Below the pieces are notes generated by a model that ran no database searches, had not been told where the DNA came from, and worked only from the letters and a program-made list of their open reading frames with translations. This document shows, piece by piece, positions 45,704 through 55,275 of a DNA stretch of 64,000 bases. Both the position numbers and the translations under genes were made by a program. Every line of letters starts with the position of its first letter. Position 1 is the first letter of the stretch. Source of the DNA: Bin55 sp965116055 (lineage in GTDB: Bacteria > Pseudomonadota > Gammaproteobacteria > Pseudomonadales > Azotimanducaceae); the NCBI GenBank assembly GCA_965116055.1, contig OZ220466.1:2852001-2916000 (forward strand). The letters are read 5' to 3'.

Positions 45704-46729
45704 ATGGATCCAATCAGCCAAGGCTGTCTCGGCGCGATCGTTCCGCAGACGGCTCTGGACCGTAAGAGACTCAGATGCGTAACGCTGTGCGGGGCACTCG
45801 CAGGCATAGCGCCTGATTTGGATATATTCATTGCAAGTTCAACCGATCCATTAATGTTCTTAGTATTTCACCGTCAATTCACACATGCGCTTATTTTCAT
45901 ACCCATCGGCGCGTTACTCGTCGCTGGCACCCTGTTTACTTTTTTCAGGAGACACGTAAAATTCAAGCATATATGTGCTGCCTGTCTGCTTGGTTACACA
46001 ACCCATGGCTTGTTAGACGCATGCACATCGTATGGTACGCAACTATTCTGGCCTTTTACGGACTTACGAATCGCTTGGAATATTGTCTCGGTTGTTGACC
46101 CTGCCTTCACCTTACCTTTACTCATCGGTGTCATCGCAGGGATGATCTGGAAACGGCGGTGGCCCGCGTTATGCGGATTGATTTGGGTTACGTTGTATCT
46201 AAGTCTCGGCGTTGTACAGAACCAGCGTGCAGTAGACGCGGGTAAGCAATTAGCACTCCAGCGAGGACACGAACCTAGACATCTAACCGTCAAGCCTAGC
46301 ATTGCAAATCAGCTGGTGTGGCGTTCAATCTACATGTATGAGAATGCGTTTTATATTGACGCCATTCGCGTCGGATTACATCCAAACGCAACTGTGTGCG
46401 GCAGTGGGTCCCTCGCACACACGCTTAACGTTGAGCGAGATCTACCGTGGCTCAAGCCGAGTCAACAGCTTATTGATGTCGATCGATTCAGTTGGTTTTC
46501 GCAAGGTTACGTGGCACTTGATCCTGACGCACCGAATCGAATTATTGATGTACGTTATTCAACCTTACCAAACCAACTCAACGCACTTTGGGCAATTGAT
46601 CTTGATCCAAGCGCAGACTCCCATGCACACGTCCGGTTCGAGAATCTGCAACAATTCAACGATAAACAATTACAACTATTCTTCACTTTTTTGAGAGGCG
46701 AAAACTGTCGCAGCCTCGAATCAATATAG
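45704..46729 (+). CDS. Membrane-bound metal-dependent hydrolase (YdjM/DUF457-like)
   Basis: This 341-residue inner-membrane protein begins MDPISQGCLGA, the typical N-terminus (xDPxTHxxxG) of this family. GALAGIAPDLD (about 29-39), HRQFTHALIF (about 53-62) and GYTTHGLLDACTSYGTQLFWPF carry the conserved His and Asp residues thought to bind metal. Four to five transmembrane helices are concentrated in the first 170 residues, and the C-terminal half is soluble. The frame extends upstream to 45590, but the ATG at 45704 matches the family start. The physiological substrate is not known. It is followed 67 bp later by a sulfatase-fold gene on the same strand. Confidence 0.85.
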   Translation: MDPISQGCLGAIVPQTALDRKRLRCVTLCGALAGIAPDLDIFIASSTDPLMFLVFHRQFTHALIFIPIGALLVAGTLFTFFRRHVKFKHICAACLLGYTTHGLLDACTSYGTQLFWPFTDLRIAWNIVSVVDPAFTLPLLIGVIAGMIWKRRWPALCGLIWVTLYLSLGVVQNQRAVDAGKQLALQRGHEPRHLTVKPSIANQLVWRSIYMYENAFYIDAIRVGLHPNATVCGSGSLAHTLNVERDLPWLKPSQQLIDVDRFSWFSQGYVALDPDAPNRIIDVRYSTLPNQLNALWAIDLDPSADSHAHVRFENLQQFNDKQLQLFFTFLRGENCRSLESI

Positions 46730-46796
46730 TGTTGTTTTTGCGTAACGACACGTAGATAACGATCACATTGAGGCCCCAGAGCATCTAAGGCACGAC

Positions 46797-48191
46797 ATGC
46801 AAAAGAAAAACATCATCATTCTTGTAACCGACACGTTCCGGTTCGATAACCTATTCGACTACGCTGAAAGGCCAGTGAGAACGCCTTTTCTCGACCGTTT
46901 CTGCGAGGCCAGCGCAACCAACGTCACTAATTTCTTCACGGCCAGTTTTCCTACCATTCCCCATCGCACAGATGTTGCTACTGGAATTTTCGGCTGGCCT
47001 CATTACGGCTGGCAGCCTATTGATCTAAGCGGGCCGAACCACATAGGTAAAACACTGCATCGACAGGGATACAAGACACAACTGATATGCGACTGTCCGC
47101 ACTTGTTTAACAGCCGTTTTCAATTTGGATTCGACGCCGCGTACCAACACCGAGGTCAAGAGGGGGACAAGCATCTGCTTCACCTCAATCACCCTATTCG
47201 CAACGAGATGCCATTCGACAAAACACGACGCGTGCCCGTTTGGCACGACAGCAGCCTAGCCGACACGCATCGCTGGATCAATCGCTACTTTGAGGTCGAA
47301 GAAGAGACCTTTATGTACAAAACTGCGGCAACGACTGTTCGGTGGCTGGAAGAGAACTACGAGTGGGAACCGTTCTTCTTATGGGTAGATTTCTTCGACC
47401 CGCATGAACCTTGGGATCCGCCGGAATATCTGGTCAAGAATTACGATCCAGACTACACAGGAGTGCCAATGATTCATTGCAATTACGGACCAGCAACGGA
47501 CTACACGGAAACCGAATTGCACAATCTCTGGGCGCACTACGCAGCCGAGGCGGAACTCGTTGACAAGCAACTTGGCGTAGTACTGCAGAAAATACAAGAG
47601 TTGCGCTTGCTTGAGAATACCATCGTGATCGTCACCAGCGATCACGGTACGAGCATCGGCGAACACAATCGAACGGGCAAGAGCAATATCTCTGATAACG
47701 ACGAACGATTTTGGCCGATATACCCTGAAGTTGGGCATGTGCCGTTTATCATTGCTGGCGGCGACATACCCAAGGGCAAGACCGCAGATTTCCTTGCCCA
47801 GCCGCCGGATATTCTGCCAACTCTAAGCGAATTGGCTGGTTTCGAATTAGACATGCGCAAAGCAATCAACGGTACGAGCTTTGCCAACGCATTGAACCAT
47901 AGCGGTGCACACCGCGATGTAGTCGTCAGCGCAGGTCATGTGCATCCGCGTGAGGATGGTAGCTGCCCGCCTCAGGCCGTCACACCGTTCGTTGTTGATG
48001 GTCAATGGGGTTACACCGCGGTCGGCTCCAAAGGTTCGCCTGAACTTTATGACTATGCTAACGATCCCAATGCGTCTCATAATTTGATTGGTGACCATCC
48101 CAGCGCGGCGCGTGAAATACAAACGAAATTCGAAGCATTTATGCAATCAATAGGCGCTAGTGAGCAGCTTGTAGCGTGTTGGTCACCTTAA
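46797..48191 (+). CDS. Sulfatase/alkaline-phosphatase-superfamily hydrolase with Thr at the nucleophile position
   Basis: This 464-residue enzyme has the sulfatase fold. NIIILVTDTFRFDNL at the N-terminus holds a metal Asp, VTSDHGTSIGEH (near 281-292) holds the second Asp-His metal pair, and FFDPHEPWDPP is a typical substrate-side loop. The site that in sulfatases reads C/S-x-P-x-R is T53-I-P-H-R57, followed by TDVATG. Thr cannot be converted to formylglycine, so a classical sulfatase mechanism is unlikely. Thr nucleophiles are known in phosphodiesterase members of the same superfamily. No signal peptide is seen, so it is probably cytosolic. The substrate is unknown. Confidence 0.85.
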   Translation: MQKKNIIILVTDTFRFDNLFDYAERPVRTPFLDRFCEASATNVTNFFTASFPTIPHRTDVATGIFGWPHYGWQPIDLSGPNHIGKTLHRQGYKTQLICDCPHLFNSRFQFGFDAAYQHRGQEGDKHLLHLNHPIRNEMPFDKTRRVPVWHDSSLADTHRWINRYFEVEEETFMYKTAATTVRWLEENYEWEPFFLWVDFFDPHEPWDPPEYLVKNYDPDYTGVPMIHCNYGPATDYTETELHNLWAHYAAEAELVDKQLGVVLQKIQELRLLENTIVIVTSDHGTSIGEHNRTGKSNISDNDERFWPIYPEVGHVPFIIAGGDIPKGKTADFLAQPPDILPTLSELAGFELDMRKAINGTSFANALNHSGAHRDVVVSAGHVHPREDGSCPPQAVTPFVVDGQWGYTAVGSKGSPELYDYANDPNASHNLIGDHPSAAREIQTKFEAFMQSIGASEQLVACWSP

Positions 48192-48513
48192 CACTTCAAA
48201 TTTCGGATGTTATGACGAAAGCGTTATCTCACCAACACGGGACCATTACTTGGCAACTTAACCTCGCGCACGGGTGCTTTGCTGATGACAGGAAGGTTAG
48301 CAAGACTACTGTGGCACCGACTTACCACCAGGAATTTGACTGTCAGGATCCGTAACGTCAGAAGCATGCTGACAACGGTTCATTCCGAACATCGCGCCGA
48401 ATCCATCGTATTCGATGAGTCGCCGCTAGATTTCACGCACTCGTTAGGACACCTCACTGAAGATCACTTTCAATTGAGGTTAAATAAAGTGCTATGTGCC
48501 ATATCAATAAAAC
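48192..48513. other. Gene-free stretch
   Basis: No gene, repeat or terminator that I can support lies between the convergent sulfatase-fold and pnuC genes. Confidence 0.4.
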
Positions 48514-49134
48514 CTACGTACTTTCGGTTGTGGTTTCATGCAAATTCATGGAACGGCGCCACTGGAAATAACCCCAGATAGCCAGACCAATATACACCAC
48601 ATACAGCAACATGAGTACCCACAAATTTCTCAACGCGTAAAGCGTTACGGTGCCTATATTGATGACGAACCAAAGAAACCAGTTTTCGATCCATTTACGC
48701 GCCGTGAACCACATTGCAACTAAACTCAACACCAATATCGAGTTATCCAGATAGATGTACTGTGCTTCCTCGAAATAGTTAGGCATGATCCATCCGAAGA
48801 AATAGGGTAAGAGATAGATCGCAATAACGCTCAACACGACGACACCGATCCATGCATTCAACGTTGCATTGGTAACCGGCAAATCGGTTTTCAATTCTGT
48901 ACCGAATACCCAGTAATACCACCCATACACATTCATCGGCAAAAAACCAAACAACGTCAATGTGAAATATCCGTAGAGATTGGAGTGCCACAATACCGGT
49001 GCACTAAGAGCACAGAAAAGCACACCGAGCGGCCACGCCCAGAATTTCTCGTAGATCAAACACAGAACGATCGCCACGCCGACGATAGTGCTTGTGATCT
49101 CTAGGGCCAGCATGACTATGTCGATCAAATTCAC
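48514..49134 (-). CDS. pnuC: PnuC-type nicotinamide riboside/mononucleotide transporter
   Basis: This 206-residue membrane protein has about seven transmembrane helices and belongs to the PnuC family, which takes up nicotinamide riboside or related vitamins by facilitated diffusion coupled to phosphorylation. Features are an early FWAWPLGVLFC, NVYGWYYWVFG (about 68-78), and the C-terminal ARKWIENWFLWFVINI and YVVYIGLAIWGYFQWRR. The start is a GTG at 49134. It is divergent from the ankyrin gene across 63 bp. No NadR-like kinase is in the window. Confidence 0.9.
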   Translation of the reverse strand: MNLIDIVMLALEITSTIVGVAIVLCLIYEKFWAWPLGVLFCALSAPVLWHSNLYGYFTLTLFGFLPMNVYGWYYWVFGTELKTDLPVTNATLNAWIGVVVLSVIAIYLLPYFFGWIMPNYFEEAQYIYLDNSILVLSLVAMWFTARKWIENWFLWFVINIGTVTLYALRNLWVLMLLYVVYIGLAIWGYFQWRRSMNLHETTTEST

Positions 49135-49197
49135 GCTCTATCCTCTACCAAAACCATAAACTTACATCGTTTAGTATCAAACCGATTCTAACGAACG

Positions 49198-50223
49198 ATG
49201 GCTATACCTCAGACCGCGTGTCGATGGGTTAAACCTCTCGACGTCGAACCCGGTCATTGGAAAAAACAGCTAGCTGGCAAATACCTCCGGCTAGCCGAGC
49301 GCGGACGAATTGATGCAGTGTTCGCGTTGCTAGAAGAGCATCCTGAATTCTTAAATAAGCGCGGCAGCCACGGTCGGACCTTACTTTGGTCAGCTATCCG
49401 ATCCGGTCGTCTTGAACTCGTTCGCCGACTTCTTGAACGCGGCGCGGGCGTCAATCTCACCGGTTGCGTTAATAGCGAAAGTTTCGTACAACTTTCCCCG
49501 CTCTCAGCTTGCACGTTTTACCGGCGCGAGAGCATGATCGCCTTACTCGAAGCTCACGGAGCGAAGGACGACCTATTCCGCCTGACGTATCGCGGCGATA
49601 CGGAAACTGTTTTGAGTTGTTCAGCGATAGCGCCAGAGTGCCTATATGCCGAAGACCCTTTCGATGAGATCTATCACACGCCGATGATAACTTTCGCCAT
49701 CGTAGGTAATCGAAAGGCGTTAGTAACCGCCTTTATTGAGCGAGGATTTGATGTTACAAAGTACCAATTTCAATTAATATCGATTGCGTGTCATTTTGGG
49801 CGCAGACACATCCTTAAGCAACTATTCGACAACGGCGCGACTCTTGATACGGCCGACGCATGCCTATGGGCAATGACCAACGATCTCTCAATTCTTCGTG
49901 ACTTGGTTAATCGCGGTTTGTCCGCGAACCAACGGCCCAACGGCGATCTTACTCCTCTACTGTATGTGTGCCGAGCCGATAAAGGCACGCGCACCGACAA
50001 ACTACAACTGTTGCTTGAACTTGGAGCGGATGTCTCAGCAACAGCAAACGACGGTCGTACGGCGCTGCATTACGCAGTCATGTCTGGTAATCGCGAAGCG
50101 TGCGAATTGCTTCTTAACGCCGGCGTGGACCCACATCAAACTACACCCAACTTGCCGAGTGCAACAGAACTTGCCGAGCGGCAGGGCTACCGCGACATCG
50201 CGACGACAATTCGGCAGTATTGA
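49198..50223 (+). CDS. Ankyrin-repeat protein
   Basis: This 341-residue soluble protein contains at least four ankyrin-type helix pairs. The clearest are GRTLLWSAIRSGRLELVRRL with LERGAGVNL (about 60-90), a middle unit FGRRHILKQLFDNGATLD, a unit around LQLLLELGADVSATAND, and the last GRTALHYAVMSGNREACELL with LNAGVDPH (about 285-320). Ankyrin repeats mediate protein binding. No signal peptide or catalytic domain is seen. Its stop overlaps the TTG start of the next gene (TTGA), so the two are probably translated together. Ankyrin proteins are common in host-associated bacteria, but here a host target is only a possibility. Confidence 0.88.
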   Translation: MAIPQTACRWVKPLDVEPGHWKKQLAGKYLRLAERGRIDAVFALLEEHPEFLNKRGSHGRTLLWSAIRSGRLELVRRLLERGAGVNLTGCVNSESFVQLSPLSACTFYRRESMIALLEAHGAKDDLFRLTYRGDTETVLSCSAIAPECLYAEDPFDEIYHTPMITFAIVGNRKALVTAFIERGFDVTKYQFQLISIACHFGRRHILKQLFDNGATLDTADACLWAMTNDLSILRDLVNRGLSANQRPNGDLTPLLYVCRADKGTRTDKLQLLLELGADVSATANDGRTALHYAVMSGNREACELLLNAGVDPHQTTPNLPSATELAERQGYRDIATTIRQY

Positions 50224-50933
50224 ACAGAACACGGATTGCAATCCAAATTGGATTGTTCACATTGGCTCTTGGTAGTGGACTACAGCTCATGGCGAATGAA
50301 TCGCGACCGAACATAGATATAGTAGATGAGGCTGATTTTGCGGAAATTGCCATGCTCATGCGCTATTTGCGCGATGAGCGCAAGGAAGCGCTTTTCGTGC
50401 CAGTAGCGAAATTGCAGCTAGCTTATCTTGACCAAGCGGCCGCACGTAGCGCAGACAACGACCCTGATCGCGCCAAGGAGATTAGACGGTTTGCCCGAGG
50501 CGTTGCATTTAACATCGCATCGTTCACTTGGCCGGGATGGGGCGATTGGCCGGAACCGATAAGTGAAGCGCGGCAACAGCTAGGCTTAATCGCAGCCCAG
50601 CGCGCACTGGAGTTAGCGAAACAAGTCGACGATGTGAAATCGAATACGTGGTGGATGCTTGGCGCTCATCAACTCAATTCGCAGTACTACGACGCGGCTA
50701 TCGAATCCTTCGAACAGGCGAAAAAGTTGGCCGCCAACGATTTTTACCGATCCATGCATTCGGCATGGCAAACTTTAACGAACGCGCTTATGTCACCCAC
50801 AAGCGAAAAACTCGCGGATCTTGACGCAGCGATTACTGCCCTGCGCACCGCAGATCGCAAAGATGCCGAGTTCTTTGCAGACCAGCTGCAGGCGGCTCGT
50901 CTTGTATATCTAGACGATGCTGATGAGAACTAG
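50220..50933 (+). CDS. Exported helical repeat (TPR-like) protein
   Basis: This 237-residue protein with a likely signal peptide (about 1-25) is mostly alpha-helical. RQQLGLIAAQRALELAKQVDD, TWWMLGAHQLNSQYYDAAIESFEQAKKLA and the following helices have TPR-like spacing. I do not recognise a defined family. The TTG start overlaps the ankyrin stop by four bases, which points to coupled translation and a shared role: one protein with ankyrin repeats in the cytosol and one exported. No catalytic motif is visible. Confidence 0.72.
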   Translation: MNRTRIAIQIGLFTLALGSGLQLMANESRPNIDIVDEADFAEIAMLMRYLRDERKEALFVPVAKLQLAYLDQAAARSADNDPDRAKEIRRFARGVAFNIASFTWPGWGDWPEPISEARQQLGLIAAQRALELAKQVDDVKSNTWWMLGAHQLNSQYYDAAIESFEQAKKLAANDFYRSMHSAWQTLTNALMSPTSEKLADLDAAITALRTADRKDAEFFADQLQAARLVYLDDADEN

Positions 50934-51172
50934 CTCGACATCGAAATGTACTACGTACTACCTACGATGACGTAGAGAGAAACCCGGATTAAGTGATCTG
51001 CGGACTTTCTTAACGGGCTTAAAGATCGCGTCCAAGGATGCTTAAATGGACTCACACCCCTTATATAAAAACTCGTGCGCTAGTCCAGTAATTGAATTTT
51101 GGATTAGCTTACGCGTACTCGTAAAATCGTGGGTGAATTGATCCTACATACAACCCGCAGGAGAGTTAACTC

Positions 51173-52834
51173 GTGGCTCATGATTTAGTCATTCGCGCTG
51201 GTGAGATTGTCGACGGAACCGGTGCTGACTCATTCGTTGGCGACATCGCTATAGATGGTCAATCCATTGTCAAGATCGGCAAGGTCAAGGAGCGCGGAGC
51301 AGAAGAAATTTCAGCCGATGGGCATGTTGTCACGCCAGGGTTCGTTGACCTCCATACGCATCTGGACGCCCAAGTCGGTTGGGACCGCAAACTCACATCC
51401 GTGTCTTGGCACGGCGTTACCACCGCCTTGCTCGGTAACTGCGGAGTGACCTTTGCACCGTGTAAGAAGGAAGACCGAGATTTCCTCGCCGGCATGATGG
51501 AAACAGTTGAGGATATACCAAAGCACGCGATATTGACAGGGTTGCCTTGGGATTGGGAAAGTTATGGTGGTTACCTCGACAGTCTTGAACGTCTTGGACC
51601 CATGATCAATATCACAGGCTTGGTAGGACACAGCGCGACTCGAACCTATGTCATGGGTGAGCGAGCGATTGAAGAACAAGCGACACCGGAAGAAATCGAA
51701 CAAATCGCCTCGCTTGCCGGTCAATCGGTCAAGGAAGGAGCGGTCGGATTCTCGGTCAATCGTCATCCTGGACATACCTTACCAGACCGACGCCCGATTC
51801 CGGGAACGTTTGCGAGCCGAGAAGAACTACTGGCGATCGCTCAAGCGGTCGGACAGCGCGGTGGTCTCATGCAAGTTGTGCCACACTTTGGCGACCTTGA
51901 TAACGAATTGGATCTAATTGAAGCGGAAGCTCGGACTGGTAAAGTGCTGTTCAGCGCGATTGCGGAGCATGGCGCCATTTTTAATGAACGCGTGTCAGCC
52001 ATGCGCGAAACAGGATTAGATGTGACCGCAATCACTGTGCCGCGAAGCGGGGGTGGCGTGAATGGTCTCGCAAACAACAATTTCTGGCGAACCCCAGCAT
52101 GGAATAAACTGCGAGAAATCAAAGGCTTCCAGGGGCGTCTGGATGCAATTAGAGACGCTGATTTCCGCCGGGAATTAGTGGATGAGATCAAAAATCATCC
52201 CCATCATGATAAGCTCATGAAGCCGCTTAAGCGACAGTATTACATGGGTGATGGATTACGGCCTAAATATACGCAACCCCGATACGAAAGCCTGTACGAC
52301 ATCGCGCAGGAGGTAGGCGAGCATCCTGTCGAGACATGGTTACGCTATATGCTTGAAACAGACGGCAAGGCGCTGTTCCACGCGCGCGGATTCAACGTGA
52401 ATCTTGAAAAACTCGAAGCAATGATTACAACGGATTGGGCGATGCCAGGACTTGGCGATGCCGGCGCGCACGTGAGTCAGATGATTGATTCAGGGTGGTC
52501 GACATTCGTGCTCTCTCACTGGTACCGAGATACAGAAGTGTATTCGCTGCAGGAAGCCGTTCGTCGTATTAGCGGTGAGCCTGCTCGTGTGCTGGGTTTA
52601 ACAGATCGCGGGACTTTGACTGTCGGCAAGCGGGCCGACCTCAATGTCATCGATATGGATAGCCTTGAAGAGCGGCAGCCCGAACTCGTGTACGATTTTC
52701 CTGGCCATGCACCACGCTTCATTCAACGAGCGTCAGGGTATGCTGCGACGATTTGCAATGGTCAAGTCATTCTGCGAAACGACCAACACACAGGGAACCA
52801 CGCCGGCGAAGTATTACGCAGTTACACGCGATAA
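51173..52834 (+). CDS. Amidohydrolase-3 / N-acyl-D-amino-acid deacylase-like protein, paralogue B
   Basis: This 553-residue protein is closely similar to paralogue A (18161-19840). It has the same landmarks: AHDLVIRAGEIVDGTG, PGFVDLHTHLDAQ, GNCGVTFAPC, GHSATRTYVMGER and GDAGAHVSQMIDSGW. In this copy the residue after GH is Ser, where the other two paralogues have Cys (GHC). The start is a GTG at 51173 with AGGAGAG eight bases before it. No gene is coupled to it on either side, unlike paralogue A, which sits in an operon. The substrate is unknown; D-aminoacylase-type hydrolysis is the family expectation. Confidence 0.88.
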   Translation: MAHDLVIRAGEIVDGTGADSFVGDIAIDGQSIVKIGKVKERGAEEISADGHVVTPGFVDLHTHLDAQVGWDRKLTSVSWHGVTTALLGNCGVTFAPCKKEDRDFLAGMMETVEDIPKHAILTGLPWDWESYGGYLDSLERLGPMINITGLVGHSATRTYVMGERAIEEQATPEEIEQIASLAGQSVKEGAVGFSVNRHPGHTLPDRRPIPGTFASREELLAIAQAVGQRGGLMQVVPHFGDLDNELDLIEAEARTGKVLFSAIAEHGAIFNERVSAMRETGLDVTAITVPRSGGGVNGLANNNFWRTPAWNKLREIKGFQGRLDAIRDADFRRELVDEIKNHPHHDKLMKPLKRQYYMGDGLRPKYTQPRYESLYDIAQEVGEHPVETWLRYMLETDGKALFHARGFNVNLEKLEAMITTDWAMPGLGDAGAHVSQMIDSGWSTFVLSHWYRDTEVYSLQEAVRRISGEPARVLGLTDRGTLTVGKRADLNVIDMDSLEERQPELVYDFPGHAPRFIQRASGYAATICNGQVILRNDQHTGNHAGEVLRSYTR

Positions 52835-53263
52835 ATATCGTCAACGTTACGCAATAGCATAACCGTCAAACGTTTTATAGAAGGCAACGTACGCAAAGCC
52901 TTGATTACAGGCAAGCCGGGAAATTCCCATCGAAACCGGAGTGCGTTTTGAAGCCTGGATCTTAATGTCAACTAATCTTGTCTTGCTCTGTCGTGGTTTA
53001 GCTGCTCGTCGAATTTGTTAAGACGCTGCTTCGCTAACGAGGTAGGTCAACATAGATAGATAGAACCGTATGAAAGGCAACTTGAGGTCGAACCATCGTC
53101 AGCTACTAAGCACAGACACTACTTTTGAACACACCTTGATTGGTTCACGCTATCATCTCAAACGCAGAAACCTATTAGATCCGCCGGTACTGCATGTTCG
53201 TTGATTCAACCCAGCGAACGACCTGCCAGCAGCTACTGACTCTTAGCGGCAAGCAACATAGAC
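52835..53263. other. Gene-free stretch
   Basis: I see no gene or repeat between the amidohydrolase and the methyltransferase gene. A promoter for the latter is expected but was not identified. Confidence 0.4.
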
Positions 53264-54055
53264 ATGACCCGTCAGTTTGAGTTATCCGAGTCGCAACGAC
53301 TCAATTACACCAAGTGGCAGATATCTGCACGCGACTTTAGGGCACTTGGAGAGAGAAATTGGCGCCGGCGTGAACCCGTTTGGGGTCTTTGGGCCCGTTC
53401 AGAAACCGGACTCGATCTGTTACCGCACGAATTGACTGGTAAACGTTGCCTTGATGTAGGTTGTGGTAGCGGTTACATTCTTAAGTGGATGGCCGATCGT
53501 GGTGCAACCGCCATAGGCGTCGAACCGACCCCTAATCAGCTTGCAACGGCCGCCGCGCTGAGCCAACTTCACAATACACCCATAACACTCGTGCAAGCAT
53601 TCGGCGAACAGCTACCGTTTAACGACGAGTCGTTTGATTTCGCTATCTCCGAATACGGCGCCGCCCTCTGGGCTGACCCCTACCAATGGATCCCCGAAGT
53701 CTCAAGAGTTCTTAAACCGGGAAGCGAGCTCGTGCTCTATACCGATCACATGATCTCATTTATGACCGACAACGGATTAGCCGAGCCGGAAGGCGAATGG
53801 ACCACGACACTACAACGATCCTACTTCGATAGCTATCGAACCCTTTGGAGTGAAGACGGCAGCGACGGCGTGGAATATCACCTACCACCGGGCGAGTGGA
53901 TTAATCTTTTTCGTAAAACAGGCTTTGTCGTAGACGCATTAATTGAATTACCCGCGCCTATAGGCGCGACATCACCGTTTACTTACGCGTCCGTCAAATG
54001 GGGATGCCAATGGCCAGCTGAGCAGGCTTGGAAGGTTCATAAAGAGCTATCCTAA
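53264..54055 (+). CDS. Class I SAM-dependent methyltransferase
   Basis: This 263-residue cytosolic methyltransferase has a Rossmann fold. CLDVGCGSGYILKWMADRG (about 62-80) is motif I, AIGVEPTPNQ supplies the acidic residue that holds the ribose, and DESFDFAISEYGAALWADP with VSRVLKPGSELVLYTDH are post-II and III motifs of the UbiE/COQ5-like group. The substrate is unknown. The stop codon lies in the loop of a terminator hairpin (54042-54070), so the gene is probably monocistronic. The CmcJ-like gene is convergent with it 45 bp away. Confidence 0.87.
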   Translation: MTRQFELSESQRLNYTKWQISARDFRALGERNWRRREPVWGLWARSETGLDLLPHELTGKRCLDVGCGSGYILKWMADRGATAIGVEPTPNQLATAAALSQLHNTPITLVQAFGEQLPFNDESFDFAISEYGAALWADPYQWIPEVSRVLKPGSELVLYTDHMISFMTDNGLAEPEGEWTTTLQRSYFDSYRTLWSEDGSDGVEYHLPPGEWINLFRKTGFVVDALIELPAPIGATSPFTYASVKWGCQWPAEQAWKVHKELS

Positions 54056-54070
54056 AGCTCTTGAGTTTTT
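54042..54070 (+). terminator. Terminator overlapping the methyltransferase stop
   Basis: The stem is AAGAGCT/AGCTCTT with a seven-base loop that holds the TAA stop. It is followed by GAG and a run of five T. Confidence 0.75.
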
Positions 54071-54099
54071 ATTTGAAAAAGGTAAGTGTTGCCTTTTAG

Positions 54100-54906
54100 T
54101 TATAAGAATGCCGCCATCATGCGAACTTCAATACTTCGGCGCGGTAAGGCATCGTGGGGTGACTCCGGATCAATAAATGAGGTATGGGGAGCTACTTTTG
54201 CGCGACCACGACGCGTATCAAGCTGCTTAATAAGCAGGACTTCGCTCGGTTGCATGTTCTTGTAGTAGTAAAACCGATGCTCACTGCGATATACAGGCAT
54301 GGAACTCTTGGATGATTTTCCGTAACCTCCGTACACATAGTCCACAATATCATCGTCTCGCAAGGATGACGCGTCTAGCATCGCTAGCGGATTTTGTTGG
54401 ACAGGATGATCGAAAGGCTGCCACGAGTTGTACCAAGCAAATTCAGCGTTCTCGAACTTCGATACGTCCTGATGCTGCTTCCGCAGAAGTTCCAACGACG
54501 CTGAATGTGCTACTTTCATACTGTAGTCACAATGAACGAAGCGTGCGTAAGCCTTGTTGAAATCGCTTTTATCTTCCGTTCGAATTAAGTGCTGCGAGAC
54601 ATACACGGCAGTCGCATCAGTCGCTGTTTTGACGAAGCTCGCGATTGCAGGGTGATAAATCTCCGATATTTTTTGGCCGTCACCGAAATCTATAGGCGGC
54701 GGTGAGAAATCGAACAATTCAAACCCATTGACATCTAGCCGCTTGGGTTCTTGGACTTGTCGTGCATCAAACACAAATACGTCGACTTTTTTGGTATTCG
54801 CCCGGCGTGTCTCGCGATTGAAGATACGCGGCAACTCTGTAGTCTTACGCCACTCATCGGAGAGGTAACGAACTTGCGTCGGTACGTTTACATTTATTGC
54901 GTCCAT
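54100..54906 (-). CDS. CmcJ/NvfI-family protein
   Basis: This 268-residue protein resembles the CmcJ/NvfI group, Fe(II)/2-oxoglutarate-type proteins linked to cephamycin methoxylation and fungal meroterpenoid synthesis. Key landmarks are FVHCDYS (about 122-128; the H-x-D metal pair), WYNSWQPFDHPVQQNPLAMLD (about 157-177), HRFYYYKNMQPSEVLLIKQLDT and the terminal HTSFIDP with PRRSIEVRMMAAF, which carries the third His and the Arg that binds the co-substrate. The length is normal. No other secondary-metabolite gene is adjacent apart from a convergent methyltransferase. The role is unknown. Confidence 0.82.
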   Translation of the reverse strand: MDAINVNVPTQVRYLSDEWRKTTELPRIFNRETRRANTKKVDVFVFDARQVQEPKRLDVNGFELFDFSPPPIDFGDGQKISEIYHPAIASFVKTATDATAVYVSQHLIRTEDKSDFNKAYARFVHCDYSMKVAHSASLELLRKQHQDVSKFENAEFAWYNSWQPFDHPVQQNPLAMLDASSLRDDDIVDYVYGGYGKSSKSSMPVYRSEHRFYYYKNMQPSEVLLIKQLDTRRGRAKVAPHTSFIDPESPHDALPRRSIEVRMMAAFL

Positions 54907-55275
54907 TAGAGTGCATTCTAGTAATGTGGTGTCTTAACGACAATATGATCCACTAATCGACTACCGAACATAGCCCAACGGGTTTTGGCAATCTCGACTA
55001 ACGATGATGAAGCCAACAGCCAACAAATCGACTCGCCTACAACAACGTGTTCTTGACGACATACGCACGCGTCTCATGGTATGGATGCTGCAAGACTTTC
55101 GTTACGACCACTAGATGCCAACTGGCGTTTGTTTTAGTACGTCGTCTGTCGTATGCCTACCATTGAACTCAGCGTCCGTTCAAGTTCGATCGCAAACCGT
55201 TACGCAACTGACCGAACTGAATGCCATCCGGCATCGTTGAGGTCTAGGGCGGCCACACCGGACGCGTCAGTGTTA
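54907..55275. other. Gene-free stretch
   Basis: Nothing was recognised. An ORF at 55153-55527 overlaps the CaiB/BaiF gene on the other strand and has no support. Confidence 0.4.

Noticed and set aside
48279..48581. 100-codon plus-strand ORF between the sulfatase-fold and pnuC genes
   Set aside because: It overlaps the 3' end of pnuC on the other strand and shows no domain or coding signal.
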